Part shown: positions 15,382 to 23,579 of the stretch, piece after piece
Numbering within the stretch: the stretch's first letter is position 1
How the letters are laid out: each line of letters begins with the position of its first letter
Assembly (NCBI GenBank): GCA_052148155.1
Contig: JBKQIY010000019.1
Coordinates: forward strand, 62,001-126,000
Reading direction: 5' to 3'
Length of the DNA: 64,000 nucleotides
Source: JBBQER01 sp052148155
Lineage (GTDB): Bacteria; Actinomycetota; Acidimicrobiia; IMCC26256; PALSA-610
Program-made: the position numbers and the translations under genes
Notes under the pieces: generated by a model
Told to the model about the DNA's origin: nothing
The model's input: the letters and a program-made list of their open reading frames with translations, nothing else
Databases searched by the model: none

Positions 15382-16359
15382 GTGACCGCGGCCGCGAGCC
15401 TGGTGCCTTGTGGGCACGATCACGTGGTCGCGGTCTACGACGTCGATGACGAGCTGGTTACCGCGGTCGCCGCGTTCCTGAGCGAGGCGCTCGCGCAAGG
15501 CGGCGCGGCCGTCGTCATCGCTACCGACGCGCACCGACGTGTGCTCGATGCCGCGCTCGAGGCCCAGGGACATCCGCTCGAGGTCTTGATCGCAACTGGT
15601 CAGTACCGTTCGCTCGACGCGAGCGCCACCCTGGCCGCGTTTATGCGCGACGATCGGCCCGACGCCGACAAATTCGCTTCGGTGATCGGAGCGGTACTCG
15701 ACGAGGTCGCGAGATCAGGCGGACCGGTCCGATTGTTCGGCGAAATGGTCGGGCTGCTGTGGGAGGACGGGAACCTCGCAGGCGCGATCGAGCTCGAAAC
15801 ACTCTGGAACGACGTCGCTGTCCATCACACGTTCGCGCTCTTCTGTGCGTATGCGATGTCGTCACTGGAGACGTCGGGGGATCTTACGGCTGTCAAACGG
15901 ATGTGTGACCGGCATTCCGGCGTCCTCGCGCTGCACGCCAGCAACTGGCGCGACTGCGACCGAGTCGTCGCCGCAGGCCGCGAACACTACGTCCGGCTGT
16001 TCGTTGCGACACCGACAGTCCTTCGAGAGGTGCGACACTTCGTGCGGGAGGCGCTTCACATCTGGGGCGACGGCGACCTCGGCAGCACCGCCGAAGTCGT
16101 CGCCTCCGAGCTGGCGACCAACGCAGTACAGCATGCCCGGTCGCCGTTCTGCGTCTCGATCTCGCGATCCTCCGCAGCGATCGGGATCGAAGTGCGCGAC
16201 ACCTCGTTTGACCCTCCCGAACACCTTCGACAAGACGCGGGCCATGCCGGCGGCCGCGGCGTCCGGCTGATCGCGGCGCTTTCACGCGCATGGGGCACAC
16301 GCGACGAGGTGGACGGCAAGACCGTGTGGGCCGAAGTAGCCCGAACGTCGATCGGCTGA
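15382..16359 (+). CDS. MEDS-domain sensor fused to HATPase regulator
   Basis: 325 residues from GTG 15382. Residues ~10-185 form a MEDS (methanogen/methylotroph DcmR sensory) domain: HDHVVAVYDVDDELVTAVAAFL, GGAAVVIATDAHR, VRLFGEMVGLLWEDGN and FALFCAYAMSSL. The C-terminal ~120 residues are an RsbW-like ATPase with N-box ELATNAVQHA, a G1-like DTSFDPPE, GGRGVRLI and GKTVWAEV. It probably senses a signal through MEDS and acts on a STAS or sigma partner. A SigB-type promoter lies upstream and terminator-like hairpins follow the stop. Confidence 0.85.
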   Translation: MTAAASLVPCGHDHVVAVYDVDDELVTAVAAFLSEALAQGGAAVVIATDAHRRVLDAALEAQGHPLEVLIATGQYRSLDASATLAAFMRDDRPDADKFASVIGAVLDEVARSGGPVRLFGEMVGLLWEDGNLAGAIELETLWNDVAVHHTFALFCAYAMSSLETSGDLTAVKRMCDRHSGVLALHASNWRDCDRVVAAGREHYVRLFVATPTVLREVRHFVREALHIWGDGDLGSTAEVVASELATNAVQHARSPFCVSISRSSAAIGIEVRDTSFDPPEHLRQDAGHAGGRGVRLIAALSRAWGTRDEVDGKTVWAEVARTSIG

Positions 16360-16382
16360 GACGCGACGCCAATCGACATCGT

Positions 16383-16425
16383 GCACGGCAGCCGTGCGCT
16401 GAGTCGTGGTGCGGGACTCCCGCAC
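16383..16425. terminator. Tandem GC-rich hairpins between convergent genes
   Basis: Two perfect short hairpins: GCACGGCAGCCGTGC (16383-16397) and GTGCGGGACTCCCGCAC (16409-16425, 7-bp stem, 3-base loop). They lie between the convergent MEDS-HATPase and HATPase genes. No T-tract follows, so this is only a probable bidirectional terminator. Confidence 0.5.
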
Positions 16426-16438
16426 GCACCGCACCCGC

Positions 16439-16831
16439 TCAGCGGGCGTTCATGCTGACTTCGCACCAGACCGTTTTGCCACCCCGGTGAGGGTCGAGAC
16501 CCCATCGCGTGGCGAGACATTCGACGATGTTCAGACCCCAGCCACCGTCTCGGGCCGTGGCAAGATCTGCCTTCGTCGGGAGCTGCTCCGACTGATCTCT
16601 CACTTCGACGCGCACCCGACCCGACCCCAAATCGATCGACACCTCGACATCGCTCGCCGCGTGCCGGACGGCATTGGTGACGAGCTCGGATATGAGAAGG
16701 GGGACATCGTTGAAGACGTCGGAGACACCCCAGTTGGTCAGTACCTTTCCGACGAAGCGGCGAGCGACCGCCGGCGCGGTCGGTGACGGCGGAAGGACAC
16801 AGGACTCGCGTTTCGGGGATGTCGCGTCCAT
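16439..16831 (-). CDS. HATPase-type anti-sigma/serine-kinase regulator
   Basis: About 130 residues from ATG 16831. RsbW-like ATPase with N-box LISELVTNAVRHA, G1-like RDQSEQLPT, G2-like GGWGLNIVE and final GKTVWCEVSM. The G1 glycines are reduced. The nearby promoter-like GTTT-N16-GGGCA (16864-16888) supports this start rather than 16936. It is the fourth HATPase-fold regulator in the cluster and converges on the MEDS gene. Confidence 0.82.
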   Translation of the reverse strand: MDATSPKRESCVLPPSPTAPAVARRFVGKVLTNWGVSDVFNDVPLLISELVTNAVRHAASDVEVSIDLGSGRVRVEVRDQSEQLPTKADLATARDGGWGLNIVECLATRWGLDPHRGGKTVWCEVSMNAR

Positions 16832-16863
16832 ACTCACTCGAGGGGTCGGCCGCTGCGGGAGTG

Positions 16864-16888
16864 TGCCCGTCGCGTCGGCCCCGCAAAC
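16864..16888 (-). promoter_or_regulatory. SigB/SigF-type promoter, one mismatch
   Basis: Minus-strand GTTT (16888-16885), 16-base spacer, GGGCA (16868-16864). It has the same spacing as the other promoters in the cluster with one -10 mismatch, and lies 32 bases upstream of the HATPase ATG. Confidence 0.5.
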
Positions 16889-17148
16889 GAGATCCGGATC
16901 AGGATTCGTCCGCACGACCGAAACCGATCCGATCACCCAGTGAGATCCACTAGATGGTATCGCTGGTGAGCGTGCGTGTCTCAGTACGCGACAGCACGAA
17001 TCGGTAGACGCACTCTGGCCTGAACGACGACGCGAAGACGCCCGAACAGGTCACGATAATGGGCTCGAACGCGGCCGATCGGTGCTCTACTTCGTAGATG
17101 ACGTCGCGCGCTGAACGCCCCGACGCGCGGTCATGTTGAGGCGACTCG

Positions 17149-17193
17149 AATTCTTGGGGTTGTCGCCCGATCGACAGCCGACAACCCAGAATT
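17149..17193. terminator. Strong inverted repeat downstream of pirin gene
   Basis: AATTCT-(TG)-GGGTTGTCG (17149-17165) pairs with CGACAACCC-AGAATT (17179-17193), a 15-bp stem with one 2-base bulge and a 13-base loop. It lies 15 bases beyond the pirin stop on the minus strand. A terminator or mRNA-end structure is likely; there is no clear T-run. Confidence 0.5.
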
Positions 17194-17207
17194 GTGTTCG
17201 ACTCCCG

Positions 17208-18263
17208 CTAGTTCACCAGCCGACGCTCGGCTTGCGGTGGTGTCAGAGCGGGACGCTCGCAGTGACCGTCCGGGTGGCGCGCGAAGCGCCCGACATCCGG
17301 TCGGTGCACCGGCTCGTCACTGGTCCATGGCCAGCCGCCGAATTCGGTCGCCTGATAGTCGACAAAAGCTTGCTCGACGCCGGCTCGGTCGTTCATCACG
17401 AACGGACCGCGTTGCACGATTGGCTCCGCGATGGGTCGCCCCTGGAGCACGAGCGCTTCGGTTCCTGCCGAGCCAGCGATGATCCGAACGGTGTCACCGA
17501 CACGCAGCCCAGCTCCCGTCGACTTGGCGAGATCGTGATCGCCCACGCGTGCGTCGCCCTCGAACACGTACAACGTGCGTCTCGTTTCGGGACCATGGGA
17601 GCTTGGTAGGTCGAAGTGGGCGTTTGGCGCGAGCGCGAGATGCCAGATGGCGACGTCGGCCTCGGGACGAGCGGCCCACGAGTCGGGTGGCGGTGGAGGC
17701 GGGCGCACCCCGGCGAGCTCGCCCGCGATGATCGTGATCTGGCTTGTATGACCTTGAGGGTCAGCGACGAGCAGACGCGGAAGGTCTTCGTTCCACAACA
17801 TCGTGAACGACGGCTCGACCATCTTGTCGACGGATGGAAGATTGAGCCAGATCTGGAACAATTCGCATGGGTTCGGGTGCTCGCGGTCGACGAGCGGGAA
17901 CATCTCCGAGTGCACGATGCCGCGGCCCGCGGTGAGCCACTGCACGTCACCGCGCCCGAACCGTGCGGTCGCTCCGAGCGAGTCAGAGTGGTCGACTAGG
18001 CCTTGGCGCACGAAGGTGACCGTCTCGAACCCTCGATGTGGATGCTGGGGGAAGCCGGGTACCGACGTTCCGTGGTACATGCGCCATCCGTCGATACCGG
18101 CGAAGTCCGAGCCGATCGCGCGCCCGGCAAGGGATGTCGCGGGTCCCAGGTGTTCGTTCGCCGCGGGGTACACGTCGAAGTGATGTACGCAGAACAAGAA
18201 CGGATCAGCTGTTGGCCACTGAAATTCGAGCGGTACCACCTGGAGCACCGGATCAGCGACCAC
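17208..18263 (-). CDS. Pirin-family bicupin protein
   Basis: 351 residues, starting at GTG 18263 immediately after the stop of the deoxyribosyltransferase gene (no gap), so co-translated. The N-terminal cupin carries the pirin metal motif FPQHPHRGFETVTF and a second His/Glu set in GIVHSEMF. The C-terminal cupin follows (RRTLYVFEGDARVG). Some bacterial pirins are quercetin dioxygenases, others regulators; the substrate is unknown. The protein is somewhat longer than usual, with an extra C-terminal tail. A minus-strand frame stays open for about 85 codons beyond its TAG stop, without a start codon. Confidence 0.85.
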   Translation of the reverse strand: MVADPVLQVVPLEFQWPTADPFLFCVHHFDVYPAANEHLGPATSLAGRAIGSDFAGIDGWRMYHGTSVPGFPQHPHRGFETVTFVRQGLVDHSDSLGATARFGRGDVQWLTAGRGIVHSEMFPLVDREHPNPCELFQIWLNLPSVDKMVEPSFTMLWNEDLPRLLVADPQGHTSQITIIAGELAGVRPPPPPPDSWAARPEADVAIWHLALAPNAHFDLPSSHGPETRRTLYVFEGDARVGDHDLAKSTGAGLRVGDTVRIIAGSAGTEALVLQGRPIAEPIVQRGPFVMNDRAGVEQAFVDYQATEFGGWPWTSDEPVHRPDVGRFARHPDGHCERPALTPPQAERRLVN

Positions 18264-18764
18264 TCAAACCTCTGCTCGTGTCAGTTGCGCGAGTGCGACG
18301 AGCGCCGCACCCAGGTTGGTTTCGAGTCGGCCGCCACTTTCGATAATGAACCATTCTACCTGGAGGTTCACGAGGGCGGCTTCGTTGTCGCCGGTGACGC
18401 GGTGATCGCACCGGAGTCCGACGACCGGCTTATGTTTCGCGGCCGCGTATCCGATTTCAGCTGCGGTCCCGCTGTCGACGTCGCAGCCGTCGAGTACTGC
18501 CAACACGGCGTTGCAGTCGTCGATGAGCTGAGCGTTGCGCGCGCCAAGGTTCCGGTTGACGGCGTTCAGCCGTGCCCGGCGCTCGACGCTGCCGGCCGGC
18601 AGCTCGAACACGGCGTGAACCTCAGCGTCGATGACCCACGGGTCGAGCGGTACGAACCGCGCGGCACGAACGGCCGGGACGAGCACCGTGTTGTGATAGA
18701 GCCGCCCCGCTTCAGTGAAGCCATGGGGTCCCGCCATGTATATCGACGGCTTGGTGGTATCCAT
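18264..18764 (-). CDS. Nucleoside 2-deoxyribosyltransferase
   Basis: About 166 residues from ATG 18764. Family features are IYMAGPHGFTEAGR at the N-terminus, RNAQLIDDCNAVLAVLDG and DVDSGTAAEIGYAAAKHKPVVGL, the ribose-binding/catalytic segment of this fold. The enzyme swaps or removes nucleobases from deoxyribonucleosides in purine/pyrimidine salvage. It leads directly into the pirin gene. A decayed phosphoribosyltransferase gene, also a salvage type, lies just upstream on the other strand. Confidence 0.87.
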   Translation of the reverse strand: MDTTKPSIYMAGPHGFTEAGRLYHNTVLVPAVRAARFVPLDPWVIDAEVHAVFELPAGSVERRARLNAVNRNLGARNAQLIDDCNAVLAVLDGCDVDSGTAAEIGYAAAKHKPVVGLRCDHRVTGDNEAALVNLQVEWFIIESGGRLETNLGAALVALAQLTRAEV

Positions 18765-18805
18765 CGCGTCAGTGTCGCGCGCGCGACGCAACGTTTCCCG
18801 ACGGT

Positions 18806-19266
18806 GTGGTCATTGCGCCGACCAAGATCGACGACGCGACCGAACGCGAGATCGTGACTTGGGAGACATTTGGCCGTCGCGATCAGCGAACTCGCCGCCG
18901 AGATCCGCGAAGGACGCGATTCCGTTTCGTATTGTGCTCGCCGTCGCCCGCTGCGGTGTCGACGTGGCCGGCGCGCTCGCGTAGGCGCCCGCGGTCAAGA
19001 ACCCGCGTCGCGATAAATGTGGAGTGCGAGGCGGCTTCGATGAGCGCCTCGACGTTTCGGTTGGCCGTCCATCGAGGGTCAATCTCGTCGACATTCGCGG
19101 CGTGCTGATCGCTGACGATGTCGCCGACATCGGTCAGACGTTCAGCTCGTGCCGAAGAGATCGTCGGTCGTCGAAAGCGTGTTGCGCGGTGTTGTCCTCC
19201 AAGAACTCGCCCGATCGCAGCTGAGTACGGATCGACGTACACGAACGTTGGATCAACTGTCCGTGG
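18806..19266 (+). pseudogene. Xanthine/hypoxanthine-type phosphoribosyltransferase, multiply frameshifted
   Basis: Pieces in shifting frames line up in order with a COG2236-type phosphoribosyltransferase: TEREIVTWETFG (from about 18839), VAISELAAEIREGRDS (about 18876), IVLAVARCGVDVAGALA (about 18930) followed by an in-frame TAG and then APAVKN, VAINVECE (about 19009), GGFDERLDVSVG (about 19030), LVDIRGVLIADDVADIGQT with the PRPP-binding ADDVADTG-like loop (about 19084), and VVESVLRGVVLQELA (about 19168). Four or more frame changes plus a stop make it dead. The match is too ordered to be chance. Confidence 0.82.
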
Positions 19267-19317
19267 TCGAGGCGGCCGCCGGTCGCGGCGAGGGCCAAAC
19301 ACGACGCTCGAGCGTGT

Positions 19318-20445
19318 TCACTCGCCGGTCGAGGGTGGCCGTCGGCCGACGATCCGTTCGTAGGCGATCGGGTCGGTCGCACCCTCGGTGCACAAGACCA
19401 ACGCGGTCTGGCCCGCCAAGTCCATCGCGTCTGATTGCGCCACGGCGCGCAACCCGGCGAGCGAAGCCGCTCCGGTCTCACCCGCGATTACGCCGATCTC
19501 GGCCAGGTCGCGCATCGCCTCCTCGGCCGCGCCGTCGCTGATCGCGGCGAACAGATCGACACCGCGAGACACGGCCGGCCACGCGACGATCGAAACGGTG
19601 CCGCAGTTGAGTCCAGCCATGATCGAGTCGTGCGGGCCGGGGACGCATATCGGATGCCCCGCCTCGACCGAGCGCAGCCCGCCCGCGGCGCTGAGTGGCT
19701 CGACCGCGATGATCTGCGCCGTCGCGGAATAATGATCGACGACCGCCGCCGCGAGCGCACCGACGCCCATCGGGACCACGACCACCGCAGGCGAAGCCGG
19801 AAGCTGTTCGTCGACCTCCGAGAATATCGTTTCGTAACCCTCGATCACGGTGCGCGGCACCTCGGTGTAGCCATCCCACGAAGTGTCTGACACGACGAGC
19901 GCGTCGTCGGTCGCGAGCTCGGCCGACGCCCGCACTGCGTCGTCGTAGGTTCCATTGACGACTGAAACCACCGCGCCTTCGCCGGTGATGCCGTCAATAC
20001 GCGCCGACGCGGTTCCGGCTGGCACCAGGATCCGAGATTCGTAGCCGAGGAGGCGGGCCATATGTGCGACCGCACGACCGTGGTTGCCGTCGGTGGCGGC
20101 CACCAGTGTGAGAGAACCGAGGGGCGCGAACGCGGCTCGGAGCGCCGATAGGTCGCGCCATGTCGGCTCGTAGCCGAGCCGGGAGACGAGCAGCCGGTAC
20201 ACGGCCCAGGATGCGCCAAGGATCTTGAACGATGGCATGCCCAGCCGCTGCGACTCGTCCTTCACCGTCAGCGCCGAGATCCCGAACGTGGCCGCGAGCT
20301 CGGGCGCGTCGACGGTCCGCGTAGGCGTGTAGCCCGGGAGCCGGCGGTGGAACGCAGTCGCTGAATTCTGTTCGCGTGACGGACGGGTACCGCCTCGGCG
20401 TTCCCGCGCAGGGTTCCGCAGCAACAGCGGCTCAGCGGAGCGCAT
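19318..20445 (-). CDS. Diaminopropionate ammonia-lyase-like PLP enzyme
   Basis: 375 residues of the fold-type II PLP (tryptophan synthase beta) family. The PLP lysine is in MPSFKILGAS, the phosphate-binding/asparagine loop in AATDGNHGRAVAHMARLLG, and FHRRLPGYTPTRTVDAPELA near residue 32 is typical of 2,3-diaminopropionate ammonia-lyases. Further motifs are VVVPMGVGALAAAVVDHY, GLNCGT and EGATDP near the end. The likely reaction splits diaminopropionate to pyruvate and ammonia; a broader threonine/serine dehydratase activity is possible. No neighbour points to a pathway. Confidence 0.82.
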   Translation of the reverse strand: MRSAEPLLLRNPARERRGGTRPSREQNSATAFHRRLPGYTPTRTVDAPELAATFGISALTVKDESQRLGMPSFKILGASWAVYRLLVSRLGYEPTWRDLSALRAAFAPLGSLTLVAATDGNHGRAVAHMARLLGYESRILVPAGTASARIDGITGEGAVVSVVNGTYDDAVRASAELATDDALVVSDTSWDGYTEVPRTVIEGYETIFSEVDEQLPASPAVVVVPMGVGALAAAVVDHYSATAQIIAVEPLSAAGGLRSVEAGHPICVPGPHDSIMAGLNCGTVSIVAWPAVSRGVDLFAAISDGAAEEAMRDLAEIGVIAGETGAASLAGLRAVAQSDAMDLAGQTALVLCTEGATDPIAYERIVGRRPPSTGE

Positions 20446-21282
20446 GGTCTTCGAGCATGGGAGCCGATTTCATGAGAAGGGAGCATCCCGCGTCGACATC
20501 GGGTGACGGACGAGCGGACGCTACCGGAGTAGTCGACCCTCGTCCTGAACCGCTCTGAGGTACGAACTCGAAAAGGAGCTCTTGGTGGAGTTTCGACATC
20601 CGCGCGACGGCACTCGTCATCGTGTCCGCGCTCGCGTCGGTCGGCCCTAACGATCCCGACGTTGACTGCGATGAGCCTCGCCGCGGGAGGCGCCCATCAG
20701 CGCGGCTTGTACCGCGGGGCGTTCGGGGGAGATCAGCGCGATCGTTGACCTTGAGACGCGGTGCGCGTCTCGGTGCGCTCGACGCGTTGACCGTGCGGAC
20801 GCGGAGCCCGATCGCGACCCTGGCCGTGGCGCGCACGATCTCCGTGCTACCGGTGATGTCGTTCTCGCGGCCGAGAGCCTTTATGGCGGCGAACTTCATG
20901 CGACCGCATCCTGAGGTTTGTCGCGACAGCGACATGAGTGGCCGTCGTGACGTACGACGTCTCCGAAGTGCTCGCCGAGCGCGTTCCGACGCTCGTCCGT
21001 TCCTGCTTCGTTGCGGGGTCGCTCTTTCGGATCGCAGCACGTCCTGGTCGCGTTTCGGCACGCGGCGATGTGTGTCGTGGACTCGAGTAGCCGTGCTTCC
21101 CGTCTTCCCTTGAGATCCGTTGCCGCAGCCGCGTGCGCGGGGGCAACCTCACCACGTCGATCATCTCGGATGCCTGCTGGTGGTGGCGTGTGATGAATCA
21201 GAGCGTTCGGCTTGCGAGTTTCGAGTCGGCCGCGTAGGTCGCGGGCGCGCACAAAGTCGGAGAGGATCTCTACGATGGCGGT
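20446..21282. other. Long gap, no identifiable gene
   Basis: About 840 bases. Open frames exist on both strands but show shadow-like composition. The plus-strand piece around 20830-20908 (DLRATGDVVLAAESLYGGEL) and the 47-codon GTG frame at 20946 (TYDVSEVLAERVPTLVRSC) read like protein but match nothing I recognise. A decayed gene is the best guess. Confidence 0.4.
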
Positions 21283-21759
21283 ATGCCAGACTTGAAACCT
21301 CCACGGCTCGTCGCCGGCGAGCGGGCGACGTTGCATGCACTGTTGCAGTATCAGCGGGACTCACTTGTCCGCAAAGTTCACGGCGTCGACGAAGATGCAG
21401 CCCGGCGGCAACTCGTACCGACCGGTACGACGTTGCTGTGGCTGATGAAACACATGGCCTGTGCCGAAGTGCTCTGGGTCGTGCAACGTTTTGCTGGCGA
21501 CGACGTCGCGGGGATCGACGATACCGTGGAAGCTGGAGACACCCTTGCCGCCGCAATCGATGTGTACCGCGCGACGTGGGTGCGTGTCGATGCGGTGTTG
21601 GCCGCGGCTGCGAGCCTCGACGAAGTGTGTCGACGCGTCGGCGAGGAGGCGCCGGTCAACCTGCGCTGGGTCCTGATGCACCTCCTCGAGGAAACTGCGC
21701 GGCACGCCGGTCACGCCGACATTCTGCGCGAGCTTGTCGACGGCGTCACCGGCCGCTAG
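21283..21759 (+). CDS. DinB-like DUF664 protein
   Basis: 158 residues. A four-helix DinB-type protein of the actinobacterial DUF664 group, with the expected metal-ligand histidines in LMKHMACAEVLW and in VLMHLLEETARHAGHADILRE. The family is related to mycothiol- or bacillithiol-dependent transferases, so thiol-dependent detoxification is possible. No operon partners are close; the AIM24 gene follows after 119 bases. Confidence 0.82.
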   Translation: MPDLKPPRLVAGERATLHALLQYQRDSLVRKVHGVDEDAARRQLVPTGTTLLWLMKHMACAEVLWVVQRFAGDDVAGIDDTVEAGDTLAAAIDVYRATWVRVDAVLAAAASLDEVCRRVGEEAPVNLRWVLMHLLEETARHAGHADILRELVDGVTGR

Positions 21760-21878
21760 CCCGAGATTTCAACCGCTCGGGTGCCGGGACGGCCGGTGTT
21801 AGCGGACTGAACCCTGCGGGCTGCACGAGAACGGTCGATCAGAGACCGGACGTACCGCCGCGGTTGGAGGTCATCGGG

Positions 21879-22628
21879 ATGGAACACAAGATTGTCGGAA
21901 CCATAATGCCGGTGCTCGAGGTCACCTTGGCGCCCGATGAGTCGGTCGTCGCTGAGGGAGGCGAGCTGTCGTGGATGACCAGCGCGGTCGAGTTGCACAC
22001 CGCAGTGGGCGGCACCGCCGGCTCGAAGGGCGTGTTCGGTGCGGTCAAGCGTGCGGTCGGGGGCGGCACGCTGTTCATGACTGAATACCGGGCCGTCGGC
22101 GACTCGGGCATGGTCGCGTTCGCGACCAAGGTGCCCGGACATATCAAAGCGATCCAACTCGATGGGAGCCGCCAGTACATGGTGCATCGCCGCGGATACC
22201 TGTGCGGCACGCCGAGTGTGACCCTCGAGATCGGATTCCAACAGAAGCTGAGCGCGGGATTCTTCGGCGGTGAAGGCTTCATTTTGCAACGAGTGTCAGG
22301 TTCGGGTGACGCATGGATCGAGCTCGACGGCGAAGTCGTCGAATACGAGCTCGGCCCGGGCGAGGTGCTGAAGGTGCACCCCGGTCACGTCGGCCTTTTC
22401 GATGCGACGATGGCGTTCGAGATCGAGCGGGTGAAGGGCATCAAAAACATGCTCTTCGGTGCGGACGCACTGTTCCTCGCCCGGCTCACCGGACCGGGCA
22501 CGGTGTTCCTGCAGACGATGCCGCTCGCGAACCTCGCGGCCGCGGTCGCGCCATACCTGCCGCGCGAAGGCGATTCCGGTTCTGGCAACAAGCTCTCGAT
22601 CGGCGGCTTCAGTCTCGGAAGCTCGTAG
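21879..22628 (+). CDS. AIM24-family protein (TIGR00266)
   Basis: 249 residues, starting at ATG 21879 with GGAGG 8 bases upstream. The frame is open much further upstream, but that part is arginine-rich shadow. Family features are an opening EHKIVGTIMPVLEVTL, LAPDESVVAEGGELSWM, a glycine-rich GGGTLFMTEYRA and GEGFILQRVSG, and the beta-rich repeat LGPGEVLKVHPGHVGLFD. Bacterial members have no settled function; the yeast homologue is mitochondrial. It ends in a glycine/serine tail GGFSLGSS. Confidence 0.85.
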   Translation: MEHKIVGTIMPVLEVTLAPDESVVAEGGELSWMTSAVELHTAVGGTAGSKGVFGAVKRAVGGGTLFMTEYRAVGDSGMVAFATKVPGHIKAIQLDGSRQYMVHRRGYLCGTPSVTLEIGFQQKLSAGFFGGEGFILQRVSGSGDAWIELDGEVVEYELGPGEVLKVHPGHVGLFDATMAFEIERVKGIKNMLFGADALFLARLTGPGTVFLQTMPLANLAAAVAPYLPREGDSGSGNKLSIGGFSLGSS

Positions 22629-23023
22629 CGACCGGCCGGGCGCGCCGCCCGAGAACAACCTGTGATTGTGGGGGTGTGTCCCGGACCCGACCCTGGGTCG
22701 TGGGCGGCCCACAGGCGGCATCGAAGAAAACTGTCGGCGGCCTGTGCGCGAGGGTCAGCTCCTGTCGCCGGTCGAGCGAGACGATCGCATGTGCGTGCAC
22801 CGACGCCGATGAGGTCTTGATTGCAGCCTCGACCTTCCTCGGGACCAGGCGCGCGGCGTTCGACTTCGACCGGTACCGCCGCCCCGAGAGGTACGGTCGG
22901 ATCACGGCGCAGCGCGGGCGCGGTCGAGCCTGACTGAAGAGCCGCAGACCCGGACGTTTGGACGCTGAAGGGGCGACGCCCGGTCCGATCGCAGGGCGGA
23001 AGTCCCAGACAAAGGAGTGCCTG
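22629..23023. other. Intergenic, no supported gene
   Basis: About 395 bases between the AIM24 and phosphoesterase genes. No start with a ribosome-binding site apart from that of the downstream gene. I see no promoter of the SigB type and no family resemblance. Confidence 0.4.
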
Positions 23024-23464
23024 ATGACGCGCTTCGTCGTCCAGCTGCACGACGCCACCACGCTACATTTCGACCTTCGTCTCGAGATCGGCGGCGTCCT
23101 GCGATCGTGGGCGGTGCCCAAGGGGCCGTCCCTCGACCCGGCTGTGCGTCGCCTCGCAATAGCGGTCGAAGATCACTCGCTGGCCGCAGGCGAGTACGAG
23201 GGCCGGCACGGCGGGATTCGGGGTACGGGCGCAGTGATCATCTGGGACGAAGGCACGGTCGAGGTCGTGCACGACGAGCCGAACCACCTGTCGTTCCTGC
23301 TCCACGGTTCGAAGCTCAACGGCGGGTTCGCTCTGACCAGGACCGGCGACCGGAGCTGGATCCTGACCAAGATGCGCGACGATCACGCCCTCAGGGGCAG
23401 CGACATCGTCGCTGAACAGCCCCGGAGCGTCCGCAGCGGGCGGACCTGGCAGGACCTCTCGTAA
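23024..23464 (+). CDS. LigD-type 3'-phosphoesterase domain protein
   Basis: 146 residues from ATG 23024 (AGGAG upstream). A stand-alone copy of the LigD phosphoesterase domain: RFVVQLHDATTLHFDLRLEI with the metal-binding His and Asp residues, LRSWAVPKGPSLDP, VEDHSLAAGEYEG and GSKLNGGFALTRTG. It trims 3' phosphate or ribonucleotide ends before ligation in bacterial end joining. It lies 14.5 kb from the stand-alone LigD-type ligase at 7568 on the same strand. The upstream frame to 22958 is not needed. Confidence 0.88.
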   Translation: MTRFVVQLHDATTLHFDLRLEIGGVLRSWAVPKGPSLDPAVRRLAIAVEDHSLAAGEYEGRHGGIRGTGAVIIWDEGTVEVVHDEPNHLSFLLHGSKLNGGFALTRTGDRSWILTKMRDDHALRGSDIVAEQPRSVRSGRTWQDLS

Positions 23465-23579
23465 TCGGTGTCGGCTCTCAACCCGACAGCGCCCGAGGCC
23501 GATTCACCAGGAGTGAGTCCTTGCCACATTCAGCGGTTCCCGCGATCATTCGTAGGAGTTCGGCCGCGACGGAGGCGAC

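Noticed and set aside
17190..17216. tRNA-like 3' end (GTTCGACTCCCGC followed by ...TTCACCA)
   Set aside because: The would-be T-stem does not pair (TTGTG against CCCGC) and no matching acceptor or anticodon arms are found upstream.
21120..21878. N-terminal extension of the AIM24 protein
   Set aside because: The ~250 extra codons are Arg-rich, overlap the DinB gene in another frame, and a perfect GGAGG plus ATG lies at 21866-21881.
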